In this document: piece by piece, positions 34,099 through 46,300 of the stretch
How positions within the stretch are numbered: position 1 is the stretch's first letter
Layout: each line of letters opens with the position of its first letter
The notes under the pieces: model-generated
Told to the model about the DNA's origin: nothing
What the model saw: the letters and a program-made list of their open reading frames with translations, nothing else
The model's database searches: none
Program-made: the position numbers and the translations under genes
Assembly: GCA_947179485.1 (NCBI GenBank)
Contig: OX359248.1
Span: 31,257,378 to 31,321,377 of the forward strand
Direction of reading: 5' to 3'
DNA from: Allacma fusca
Lineage: Eukaryota; Arthropoda; Collembola; Symphypleona; Sminthuridae
DNA: 64,000 nt

Positions 34099-34121
34099 AT
34101 ACACACACACACACACACACA
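34099..34121. repeat. CA microsatellite
   Basis: (CA)n of about 23 bp. Confidence 0.9.
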
Positions 34122-37100
34122 TACAAACAACACCTTCCCATTCGAAACTTCTAAACCATATTTAGAATTATAAATCAATTCAAATTCACCCTAAGAACCT
34201 ACTTACGATTCAGCAACGGAGAGAAAGTACCATATTTTTAAACGTCATGAACAATCTAGGGAAATTAAAGGAAATCATACGGATATTACTATCACAATGG
34301 AAAAGGTAAAATTTGTACAATAATGCTCCCTATCGTATATACTAATCCCATCCTTTGGCAAAAAAAAAATTCCAGGAGTGGTAGCCGATGAGTTTGCACG
34401 CGGGCACAGAAACAAGGAATATTGTCATTGATAAATTAATTTTGCATACCACCCTTAATGCTCACTCATCTATTTACTACCTTGTCTCTTTATTTTATCT
34501 GCTAAACATATATAGCAAAAGGGCTAATAGAATACGCCATATAGTGCATTTCCATACTTACAAATATACGTCCGTGAATACACTAATTATACCAGCTTCA
34601 TTCCCCTGCTTTGTTTTACGTTTGATACATAATTACAAACGATGTTGCTACTGGAACTGGCGTGGAAATTATGTATCAACTATAGTAAATTATAGCCGAA
34701 AAAAAAAATACTTAAGCCCGCTCCACCAGGAACATCCACTGAAGATTGGGTGAGTCTCTCGAATGAACTGTATGGGGCAAAAGACACATGGACATTATAT
34801 CATATGGGTAATAGTCCAAACATTACATTATCCATCCTAGTATTTTATAAGCATTAGAATATTTTCAGGTCGGAGAAGTCCTCTTTTCGTGTTTGGTTTC
34901 ATTACTTGTCATGTGGAAAGGATACCAAGAGCTTCGTTTACCCATAAATAATACGAGGTATACGAGGGGTAATATAGTACTACAGCAAATCCATAATGTG
35001 CCTCTACCTCTCTAGGATGTGTATACATAGTATGGACTTTTAATTCAACGACTGCATCATGCAACCCCTTTGACTTAATAATATCCTGCCGATAGAGTGG
35101 CCCAACTTAAGGAGCTTTCTAGAGAGAGTGGTATAAAAACGCGAAGTCGAAAAAATATTGCAGTAATAGTTATTATCAAAGAAATTAAAGGTCGCAGTGG
35201 TTTTTATTGAACGAGTACTATGTAGAAATCCAATCATACAAAAAAAATGCTCTCAAGCTCAAGTACGTAACTGAAGCTGATAAATTCTAAGGAATATACA
35301 TAATTACATACATACGGCATACATACAGATACACCTGTATGAAGGTTCCTTCAAATCTACATTATTCCTTTGAATGTATCATTTCTGGGCTAGAGCAAGA
35401 CCTCCTGGACTTAATGAATTCTTACCGAGTATAGGATTGACCTTGGATACTGCATTTCATCAGGTTTCTGGGTGAAGTACTGGCTTTTGAAAAGATGCTT
35501 AAAACGAACTTTCCAATTTGAACAAGAGTCTGTTCCACCTCTACATTTCCATATTTTGAATGTTGATTGTCATAATAGCATGCGACTTCAAAATAGACAT
35601 TACAAAAAAAATGGAATTATGCTTTGTTTACTACACTCCCTCGGAGGTGCTAGAAAGTTAGGGAAGAGTTAAAAAAAAAAAAGAATGAAAAAAAGGGACG
35701 AAAACATTACCGACAAAATCGATGTCTTATTGATCTGAAGTCCAGTGCTCTCAATTAATTATTCACGACATTTAGAGGGGATCGAAAAACGTTTTGTCGC
35801 CCTATCAAATCACGCACCATTTCCGCCCTTGTTCCTTTTCTATTTGTCACTTTGGAATCCATGCAGAAGTGGTATTCCCTAGTAGTAGTAATAGTAGTAA
35901 GTAGAGGATATGGTAGTCCGTCCTCGTGCAGTTCCAATTCAAAAAAAGATGCTTGAAGGTAACAATAACAATGAAGATAGTTCATAGCTGAGGCAGATAC
36001 TTATGTACATGCCTCTCGGATAGTTACAATCTTACCTGAAAATTCCCATTACATAATTTATCATGATACACACTTGTGTATGCAGCAGGTAAAAAAAAAA
36101 CTTCCTAGTATAGGGGATATAAGTACGCAATCTTCTATTCATTCCCATCAAAATCCAGTGTTGTAAGTATGTACTCCTGTAGAACAGCAAGCAGTGTAAC
36201 TTCAACTCTTCCTTCGCAGGGAAAGGGGAATCATATATGTACATTAAAGTTGAATTCGTCTGTGTGAGTAACCCGCCTGTCAATGCAACTCCTTCAAGTC
36301 ACTTTATCCCACACAAGCACCGATTTCTATTTTTTCGGTACTTACACCTCCATACAATTTATAATGGACCTCAACCATAGAAATAAAAATTACTATAGAA
36401 ATTACTTCCTCCCTCCCTATACTACAGATAGTACAGGCACAACTCCATATATGACTTTCCACCAAATCTTTTCAAATGTACAAAACTGGATGAAACAAGC
36501 CAAGCCCCACTACACAAGTTCTGTTGAGGGAGTCTTAACAATAAAAATATTTCCTACAAGCCAACCTCCATGAATAATTACATAATTACATATATGGAAC
36601 TATGCACGTATATGTAATTATGTATATGTAATTATACCCCAACTCTACAGATAGATACATACCGTGAAAGAAAAAAGTAATTCCCAGAAAAATCACTTGT
36701 AAAAGCGGCAGTGGTTCTGCTTACATCTAACTTATATCCCAGTGGTAATCGTAGCATTCATTTGGAGTTCCTACTAATAATAATAGGACAATAACTTTGA
36801 CATGACATAATTGTCAAATGCTCCCCCGTTGAAGAACAGGTCCAATTCACAGGAAAATCCCAATGAACCTGTGACTTACGTGACATGAAAGAAGCCAACG
36901 TTTTAGCGTAATTTTTTTATACTTCACCCAACTCATACCTTCTCATGGAGCCCAATGTACGGCAAGTGCATACATATGCCATTTCTAACTTAAGATACAT
37001 ACAGTAACAACAGAGGTTACACATATTGATGAACCAGGAAATAACTTCATAGAAGGCAAGGTAGCAAGCAGTACTAGGAGTAGATATAGCAGGAGAGTAG

Positions 37101-37496
37101 TAGATGAAAGAAAGTGCGATTGAAAATCCTGGCAGCTTATCAGTCAAATCTAGTACAAGTGAAGTGCTGAGTACTAACACTTTGTATCCCCCCCCTCCCA
37201 TATAATAGGAGCAGCAAAGCAGTTATAGTGGAGTGAGGAGCTTGAGCAAACACCAGCACAATGCATTACTCGAGATAAGTAGGAAGAAAGAAACCCTTGA
37301 GAGAATCTAAACTCCGAAGAAATTATTTGAATCGCATGAGAGTAAACTATTGTCCAAGTATTGTAGAGTAATTCTGTGAAAACTCATATAATTCTAAGAA
37401 AGAGTAAACTTTGTAAAAATAACCACCCTCTTTGCAATATATTTAATGGTTTTGCATAACCTGTAACCATTCAAAAGCTAAAGTCCCTGAGAATTG

Positions 37497-37531
37497 GAGG
37501 AGGAGGAGGAGGAGGAGGACGAGGAGGAGGA
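37497..37531. repeat. GGA trinucleotide repeat
   Basis: About eleven GGA units with one GAC interruption. It reads as poly-Ser on the minus strand, but no gene context supports coding. Confidence 0.9.
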
Positions 37532-39836
37532 ACACAAGTCGAAGAAGGGATGAGCGGACAGGAATAGTATTATTGAACCAAAAGTGAACAATATTGTACA
37601 CCTTACTTCAAACACCCCAATGACTAAACTATGTTTGTACAGTTGTATTTTAGAGTAACCTCTACATACGCAGCCATTATCCTTGTCGAATTCAATCATC
37701 TTTATGAATTTTATGGTCAAAAGCGGAGCACACAGCAAATTAATGAATGCATGTGTTCCCTCCAGAACTGACTCTCCAAAGTAGACATACATATGCACGT
37801 ACATACATATGTAGTACTAAGAGTATAAGAAGGAGGAGGGTACACACAGGATGATTTTATTTCATGAAGTGTCTCACAAAAAAAAGCATAAGTACTATAC
37901 ATTGTATATAGGTATGTATGTATGTACACGCCAAGAATTTTCAACTCAGGTACAACACCACCACTCATACCCAACCTAACACTAATAAGTGATGCTTATA
38001 GGCACACACTAAGCTAGATAGCTACGGTGCGGAGAACCGGAGCCACAATGAGGATAATGACATTAATAATAGTATACCCCATGTCACAATCACATAATAT
38101 ATTGCGCCAGTGAACACACAAATAACCATTTGAAAATCTGTCGTCCAACCGATCAATCCATTCAGCAACTATAAAAGTAACTATGTATGTATATACATGG
38201 ACTGAAGGAAGCAAAAATACTCCAAGTTTCACCACTTCTCAAGTCTTTTTTTTTAATGCATAATGTTCATACTTACAGTATATGGTACAGAGAATATTAT
38301 GAACGCTTTCCTTCCCAGCTGCAACTTTTATACAAGTTCACTGCACTTACTTACTTACTTAGAGCCACGTATATTTCCTAAAGATATGGTAACTATTACA
38401 ATGATTCTTTTCACTCTCGCTCCTATTTCAACCCGTGAGAAAATTATCCGCTGTCAAGTACTTATATTCTGTAACTTTCCCTGGCCCCAGAGATTTTCTT
38501 GGCCTGGCTTTAATATTCCCTTAACGTTTCAAGCATATTTTCTTCGTTTCCTATTCACTCAAACTTTATTCAAGGAGATGTGTCTGTGTGTGTGTGTGTG
38601 GCAGAGAATCAGGAAAGAAGGAAAAATTTGAGATAGTTTTTTTTTATCAATTATGATTTACTGGTCATGGTGACAGTGAAGTATACTTGAAGGTTCATTA
38701 TATACCAGAAAAGTAATTATTTTTTATAGATTAGATACATAGGTCTAAATTTGTCTCTATATCCTTCAAAATGCTGGATACTTACAAAATGTCAATGCAA
38801 CTTCCAGTTTGCACACTTCCAGCCACGCAAATGTTTTCGATTTTCAAGACAAGAGTGATTAATGGTTGAGGATAATGATTCGTTTTGCACATTTCTACAC
38901 CAGGAAAAATAGTTGAGCTACAAACCACAATCCAATGGAATTTTTGAATTAATAAGTATGATCCTCCATTTGTGTAGATACATATATGAAAACTATTAAA
39001 AATAGTATGATATAAGGTGTGAATGAAAAAGGGCTTGCGTCATTCCCTACTCCAGGAAAATTAGCTGGGTATGGAAAATATGTACGTACGGAGGCTTAAA
39101 TGGCTTATCTGGATGGAACCAAATCGTGGGGGGAAGGGTTGAGGTGCAATTAAATCCTGCATGATCTGTGTGTCTGAGTGTGTGTTTACTTTTTTGGAGC
39201 TCAATGATATATTATTATTGCCTCTCGATGTTCAGTACGACGCTGCTGACAACTTTTTATTGGAGGCTTCTAGAGGACGAATCTGCTCTCGTGATTGGTT
39301 GTGGCTAACAAAGAGTTACCGAGGGCACCGTTTTCCCAAAATGTCATTCCAGTGATTGATATAAGTACAAGATTTTAACATTACCAACTCCAGTAGACCA
39401 ATGTGACTCTCCCAGCTGTCTTCCAGTTTGTAATGATTGTACATTACATTAAGAGTTTCCTTCCATACGTTCGTCAAACAATGCGATCGTTAATCAGTCG
39501 TTCATGATCGTATTTTTTTTTCATTTATCACTATATCGTCAATAGACGATAGAGGATAAACGATAAGATTTTTAAGTGTGACTGACTGAACAGTGCATAA
39601 AAAGTATATGATATTAAATTAAATGACACAGTCCAATTACTTACCTGAGCAATGAAAAGTAATAAGATTCCGGAAATATTTCTGTGTGGTTTCATTTTTA
39701 TTCATACATTCGTGTATATGCGTCATACATGCGTTTAAATCATGAATGCGATTTTCTTATTCCAATAATTATGCTTTATGATGATCCGCATATAGTCAGA
39801 TGCATACGATGCTGGTTGCCACACGTTACTGAGTAA

Positions 39837-39874
39837 GGAACGGTTTGCCACGACAAGGTAGCCTAAACCGTTCC
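39837..39874. repeat. Perfect 10-bp inverted repeat (hairpin)
   Basis: GGAACGGTTT and AAACCGTTCC are separated by an 18-nt spacer. The arms are G/C-richer than their surroundings. No U-tract, promoter element or known RNA family was recognised, so its function is unknown. Confidence 0.6.
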
Positions 39875-40863
39875 CCGGTTTTTCATGATAATTCAAGTGC
39901 TGCACTAGCACTCTCTGTTAAGAGAGAATACAACAATTTTGGGCTTACCTTCAATGCGCGCGAAGGTTGAACCAGCTTTCACCTCAGGCTTTCACTGCGT
40001 GCACACGTTAACAATGTGTGGTTTTCTTTTGAGAACGACAATCTCAAATTTCTTCTTTCTCCTTCTTCGCCGTAATATTTTCACACATTTGAGAGGTCCA
40101 CAGATCCTGCAAGAAATGAATTTTGTAGGGCTGAAAATAGTTAGGTTGTGCGAATCGTGAAAATCCTATTTCAATATCATGTGATATGTGGCAATAGAGA
40201 ATGTCAAGACATGATAGGAAATGTAGGGCGAAGGGGAAAGGTTATCAGCTTGGTGCGAACCATAGAAGCAAGCTATGATTTAATATTAAAAATATACAGA
40301 GGAGATAATAATTATTTTGCACCATTACGTATTAGACAGTTGTCAAAGTTTAAAGAAAGATTTGCCAAGGTTGGCCATTACTCCTCTATTTTACGGTCGT
40401 TTTTCTTACATTGGTTGCAAAATAAACCTACTAGACCACTATACACCTTAAGTTGTAAGTTATTGCTATAAACGTATAAAAATACACATCCATAGATACT
40501 GCAAAATCGTATTTAGATAAAATTAGCTTTACAGAGTATTCACCTCACCGCGGAAATATAAAAACTAAATGCTTGCTAAAGCATTTGATGGAGTTAGTGC
40601 TGTAATATAGTTTGAGTTTTGTGATTTTAAATATTGTGATTTTGCTACAACCACATCCACCATTACAAAACTACAAAACACCAGATTTGTAACAACAAAA
40701 TTCACAACAACAAAAGAATGACAAATAATCACATATTAACACAATCCAAACAACATGTACATATAATTACTACAAAACTAATTACATACAGATCATTTGT
40801 CGTCATTTGAACTTCAACAAATGCACGTACTTGGATACCATTTCAAGCCAATACTCGATCATT

Positions 40864-41015
40864 GATTGAAACTTAAACTTGAATTCGGATTCAAACATTT
40901 TGATTGAAACTTAAACTAGAATTCGGATTCAAACATTTTTATTGAAACTTAAACTTAAATTCGGATTCAAACATTTTTATTGAAACTTAACCTTGAATTT
41001 GGATTCAAACATAAA
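40864..41015. repeat. Tandem array of a 38-bp unit, four copies
   Basis: Copies lie at 40864-40901, 40902-40939, 40940-40977 and 40978-41015. They share GAAACTTAAACTTGAATTCG and GGATTCAAACATTTT words and differ by a few substitutions; the last copy is the most diverged. Related degenerate AACTTGAATT/GATTCAAAC words continue to about 41230, so the array probably grew from a longer low-complexity tract. Confidence 0.85.
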
Positions 41016-42829
41016 CTCAGGTAGAAACTTCGAATTCGAACTTGAACTTCGTTCAAACCTGAATTGCGATTCAAACTTGAATTGCAATAACTTCAAGTTG
41101 TCCCCTCGATTCTTTAATTCCAAAGTTGAACTCGAATTTTTCTCAAAAATTGAATCTAATTCAATCTTAAAACTAATTTCAAACCTGAATTTAAATACAA
41201 ACTTGATTCTAAGTCCAAACTTTATTATAGAACATTTATCGGGCACTACTTATGTTTGTAGCTGTTTGATTTAACTTGTAACCACAAGAACAAAATGCCT
41301 CCCCTCAAAAACAATACAATATTACAAACATAGAGACGGCAAAAGCAACAACTCAAACAAAATTTACAATATTACAGCACTAGGCACGGACACGTGCTCT
41401 CTGACAAAAACCTGTGTACATAATTATAACAATTACTACACACAGAAAAAAAGCAAAAATATTAACAAACCCGTAATGAAATATAGATTTTTCATTTTAT
41501 TTTCACTGGTATCGATATTTGCATGTGTGAAGCTAGCTCCTTAATGCCTACTTCAAAGACGAGAGATATTTTTGCAATTACTAGAAACGACTGAACTTTC
41601 CAACCTTTCTATTTAGAATCCGAGGTATCCCTAAAGCATAAATACCTAATATCCAGTTTCATCCGAATAATCCAGAACTATCTAAGTAGAAGCACAGCAA
41701 ATTCTCCTTATACAATACTTATATAAAAGAAGTTATGCTTTTGAGTTATATACATCTGAAGTGATTCAAGATTTCTGAACTAAAACTCCCATCACTCACT
41801 TCCACATTTTACAATCTAAAGCAATAGCAACGAAAGTAGTAAGTAGTAACAATGGCTATTTATTACGAAACATACGAACTATTTTAACACCAAAACATAC
41901 TTCCAAATTCATTCAATGGTGAACTCTGTTCTGCATACCTTAAAATTTGAAATTCTGTACGCGTTCATTACTCGGCTTTCACATCTGATGTCACGAAATG
42001 CCCCTGCTAATTGAATTTATTAAAATACTACTACAATAATCCCCACAAATGTACCCCGCTAACTCTTCTTGGACGTCAATCTACGATGAATGAAAAGTCA
42101 GAAGCCTCTAATAAACCGGTTGATGCAACACTAAATAAATTTTTCATTGCATAGAGCACATTTCCAAACTCAACCCCACCTCTTAAAAAAATCTTCAAAC
42201 AAACTAAAAGGAAAAACAACTGAACACTTATTTTAACTTTCCAAACTTTGCGATTCCAAACCCGGCGAGAGATTACCCTTCCATCCACCATAACCTAATC
42301 AGATTGCCCTTTGAAAACAATCTAATTGATAATTGCTCCCGGCAATGCCCGGCATGACCCACTCTATCAAAATAATACCTTCACGCTGATTCCACAATAA
42401 CTATTTGAATACAACCAAACACTAGTACTTATTTGCAAATAAATCCTCCTAAAAATTTTTAAAAAAATAATCAAAACACACCTTTGTACTAGTTGCACGT
42501 AAAAATAAAAATACAACCAACAATTAAACCATTCCCTCCCAATTCACTTCAATCAATATGAACTCACATCCAACACAAAACTGAATATTCAAACCCCTTG
42601 TAATTTACAAACTTCATCAAAATCTACAATTTTGCAAAACCAAATATTTGCAAAAAATTAACTGGTCTACAATTTTTTTTTAAATTCCTTCAAAATCAAA
42701 TTACCAGAACTTAAGGAAATCCACACACTTCCACTGTCACTACCGGAGTTTCTCCTTCAAATTAAAAACTGGAGAAAGGCCCAAAATTTTTGCAATTTAT
42801 TCAGAAATTTGTATTTGCAGTTTACACTC

Positions 42830-43364
42830 TAATGTGCAGACAAATTCCCGAATTGGAGCGGACCATTCTACAACACGTGAAATTTTTCTGGACGGAAGGA
42901 CCATTCAAATGAGCAAGTGTTCCCGCTGATAATTCCGAAATTATGAGAGCGAGGAGCTTCCCATGACACTCACAGATGTTAGCAAAGCTAGTGGAAGTGG
43001 AGCTGAGAGCTTCAGTGTTTCTTGGCTCCACTCGAAGGAGGGCGCTGGTTGTGTCCTTTGTATAGCGTTGCTGGGTTTGGTATTGCAATGCGCTACTGCT
43101 GAAGCTTATGTATAGAAGCGACTGCAGAAAATAAAGGAGACAAAAACGTGGGAAACCGGGTAATATGTCACTTGCTGTGAGATCGGTTCAAGGAGAAGGA
43201 CGAAGATAAAAACGCGGAAACTTACGCACGCAACGCACAATAACGTGCATCTTTTTACAACGTTAGGCCAAACATGCAAGCAAGCTACAGGAGTGTGGTG
43301 GGATTGACATTTTGTTGTAAAATACCATTGACAGTACCCTCTGATAACATTTGATTCTTGAAAG
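42830..43364. promoter_or_regulatory. Probable promoter region with a rightward non-coding first exon
   Basis: It is locally richer in CG dinucleotides than the flanks. It ends with a consensus donor AAAG|GTAAGT at 43364, and there is no ATG in the approximately 60 nt before that donor. The plus strand changes from A/C-rich on the left to T/G-rich on the right, as expected near a (possibly bidirectional) start of transcription. The exon could be the 5' leader of the innexin gene 15 kb to the right. No TATA box or initiator was assigned. Confidence 0.4.
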
Positions 43365-46300
43365 GTAAGTTCAGATTTTTATTACTCTGTTTTGTACTGT
43401 AGTTGTTGTCATTCCAGAATTTCAAGTTGTTAAGTTGTAATTTTGAGTGAGTAGACTTGTCTCTATAAATGTCATCGGCGGAGAGTTCTTTGGGTAGAAG
43501 GAAATAGTAATCAGTGTTTGTTCTTCAAGGACTTGTAAATGTTTTTGTACCGGTTCTTGGAATTCATATAATTTACAGATTGTCATCAAATTTTTGGGGC
43601 TGAATACTTTGTGATTTCTTTTAATTTCAGCGTATGATGGTACGCTTCGGAAAGTTCCGAATGTGAAGTTCGAGAACGTCATTAAATTAGGGCATGAAGT
43701 GACAATGTCAGAGACTGGGGAACTCTCAGAAGTATAGTATAGGCTGTGGAGGATTACACTTCGCTCCGCAGACTTTCTTTTTCTCGGAGAGTAGGAATTG
43801 CAAAGTGCGTAAAAGCCGGGCTGGCACACACGCATTGATTACTACGCACAAAGACAGACCTATTTTTGCGAGACTGATATCAGACGGGAGGAATCGTCTG
43901 GAATAGGATTTCCTTCCAGAAGATTCATACCCCCGTTATGGGACATTGAACCAGAAGCTGGTTTCCTTTGACCGTGTGTTGTTGTCTGGTTGGAGACTTC
44001 GGGAAAGACAACTTGTGGAGTTCCCAAGTTTAATTTGGCTGGGATTTCTCATGCATGTTCTTTTGGATCCTTTTACGTTCATGTGGATTCTTTGTACAGA
44101 TAGTATGCTTACTTTATGGCAGTACCGTCTTCCATGTGAATACTTGTGTTTCATTTCTTATTTCGACAGTAGGCATGAGATTGATATCATGTTTCACTAT
44201 GTAATCATTTTCATTTACCAAAATATTTGCGGCAGTCAGTCATGTATGTGTTCTTAATGGTTTGAGGTGAAGAGGGGAAAGGATGTAGATGCATTTTTGG
44301 TTAGAAGTAAAGTTGTTGTATTTACATGCGGGTGTGGATAGATCATATTTGGCTTGTAGTCGATAATGTATGTAGATCTTTTTGCCTCTTCTACGACGAT
44401 TTGTAGGTAGTGGTGCTTTGTAGTTGTATGGAAATGGAAGTAGAATAGTACAGGAGTACATGCTCTAAGATGGGGTCGTTGTAGTAAGTTTTTTGTCTGG
44501 ATCTGTGGCGTTCTGGAATATGAGTTGTATGTTGGCTCAATAATTTTGCTGTAATGACAGTAATTAATTACAGCTGTGTGGTTTCGGGTTTCGGATTTCC
44601 AATGGAGGGTTCTTTAGTATTTCGGTCACGACAGGATTCATCTGCGTCTGCAATTGCTACACCCCCCCTCTCAACATTATATGTGTTAACGTTCTTATTC
44701 GAAAATGGAATAAGAGTGGAAGAAGAACAATGAAATATAAGTTGTGTCATGTCATGTTGACCGCTTGGCATGGAATCATACGGGTTCTTGTTTTTTTGGA
44801 ATTCCAGATGCAGCCATTGTTTCATGCAGGGGTCTAAAGTTTCCATTTTAATAGCCTGCTCTATGCAGAAGCAGAACTGTTTTAATGAGTTAATTAGCCC
44901 TGTAAAGACTTACTCAAGGCTTATTTAGCTATTGCAAAATGATGTGCATCTTGTCACGTTTCATGAAATTTTGCCCAGTCAGCTACAGTCATGCCTTTGC
45001 TTACATTATATAGACTTTGAAATCGGGCTAATGAAAATATTGCACCCATGGAAAATTGTTTACTTATGAACACATGCAAAATAGTTTGGTATGGAATTAA
45101 TTTTCGAACAACTGCGAGAAGGATGGATTTGGGTAGTAAGTATTTTAGTGTTCACAATTTTTGGGTCGGTATTATTTGAAAACGCTTTATCATGGAATTA
45201 GCGTAAATTAAGTTTGGCCTACTTTCAAGAGCATTTTTCGCCACTGTGTTCCTGTTAGTGGTATCTGTCTGTCTATGTGCAAGCATGTAATGTGTGCAAA
45301 TATTATAATTATGGATGAGTATGTAATCTTTATTTCTAGGCCTCCAGCAGTTATTTAATCGTCATCATACAGTCGTATGAATGTGGTATAGGCGGTATAT
45401 CTTATATCTATAAGCCCACGATACAGTTTGTGATCTCTAAATAGGCGAAGGACGAATGGGTGATTGATAGCCAAAACACTTGACATGATTTGCACATTTA
45501 AATTTCTGTTTCTTCTTCTGCTTGCAAATAAAATTCGAATGATTAGTATAGACTAAGGACGATATGTATACTCAATATGGTCGTGGTTCTATCCGTAATG
45601 GTACATTTTACATGTGGGAAGTCTGCCTACCGCATAACAAATATGCTGACTACTGTGAACTGTGACTGACTACTGATACTACCGCAGATTCGAATCCAAG
45701 TTGCAGTGCCAGACAATAATGCACGTACATCAAGAAACTCTTAAGTCCTACTGATCTCTGACCAATTGAATTCATGTTTTTTTTACAAAAGTTGCATGTA
45801 TGATTGCTTTTTTTTTATTTTACTGAAGAAATCTTCCTCATTGCTTTATGAATCAAAGATTATTTCATAGAGATTGGATGATTGAAACTAATCCCTATCC
45901 TGCCTTGCGTATATATTTTGTCCCACCGTCTCACGTCATACTGCACAAGAGTTTTGAAGAATACTACTGAGCAAGCAACTATGACTTGGAAAGGATGATT
46001 TAATTGCAAGTAGGAGCAATTTCGTAACGAGTGCCAGAGCAGCAATATATTTTTTGGGGAGCCTTGGATTTTGATATAAAAGGGCATTGGCGATTATCAT
46101 CTGATGTATCAAATTTATTTAGGGTGAACAAAAAATATTATATTCAGGATTTTGAAGCATGCAGTGGGTAAAAAACTTACCAAAAGTGTTCATTCAATGG
46201 TAAGTTGGTAAGGTCGAGGTGAGGTGATAAATTTTGGCCGGGTCGGCATGTAGGTCGTCTTGGCTGGAAAGAAGTTAGTACCTGGTAGTGTATAGGTAGC

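Larger units (their letters stand above)
32226..43100. other. About 10.9 kb without a recognised gene
   Basis: No open frame with recognisable homology on either strand. Contents are simple repeats (AT-rich, CA at 34099-34121, GGA at 37497-37531), a hairpin at 39837-39874, a 38-bp tandem array at 40864-41015, and a low-complexity GAATTC/AAACTTGAA-rich tail to about 41230. The stretch 41.3-42.8 kb is strongly A/C-rich on the plus strand. Confidence 0.6.

Noticed and set aside
40148..40471. 107-codon plus-strand open frame near the hairpin
   Set aside because: No recognised transposase, reverse transcriptase or other domain; kept only as a hint that the area may be a relict repeat.
43422..43835. 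137-codon open frame on the minus strand next to the likely promoter
   Set aside because: No recognisable domain or codon pattern. It lies just inside the presumed rightward intron; a chance frame is likely, although a leftward transcript has not been excluded.
45680..45715. Second tRNA-like TTCGAATCC word
   Set aside because: No A-box or pairing stems at the right distances.
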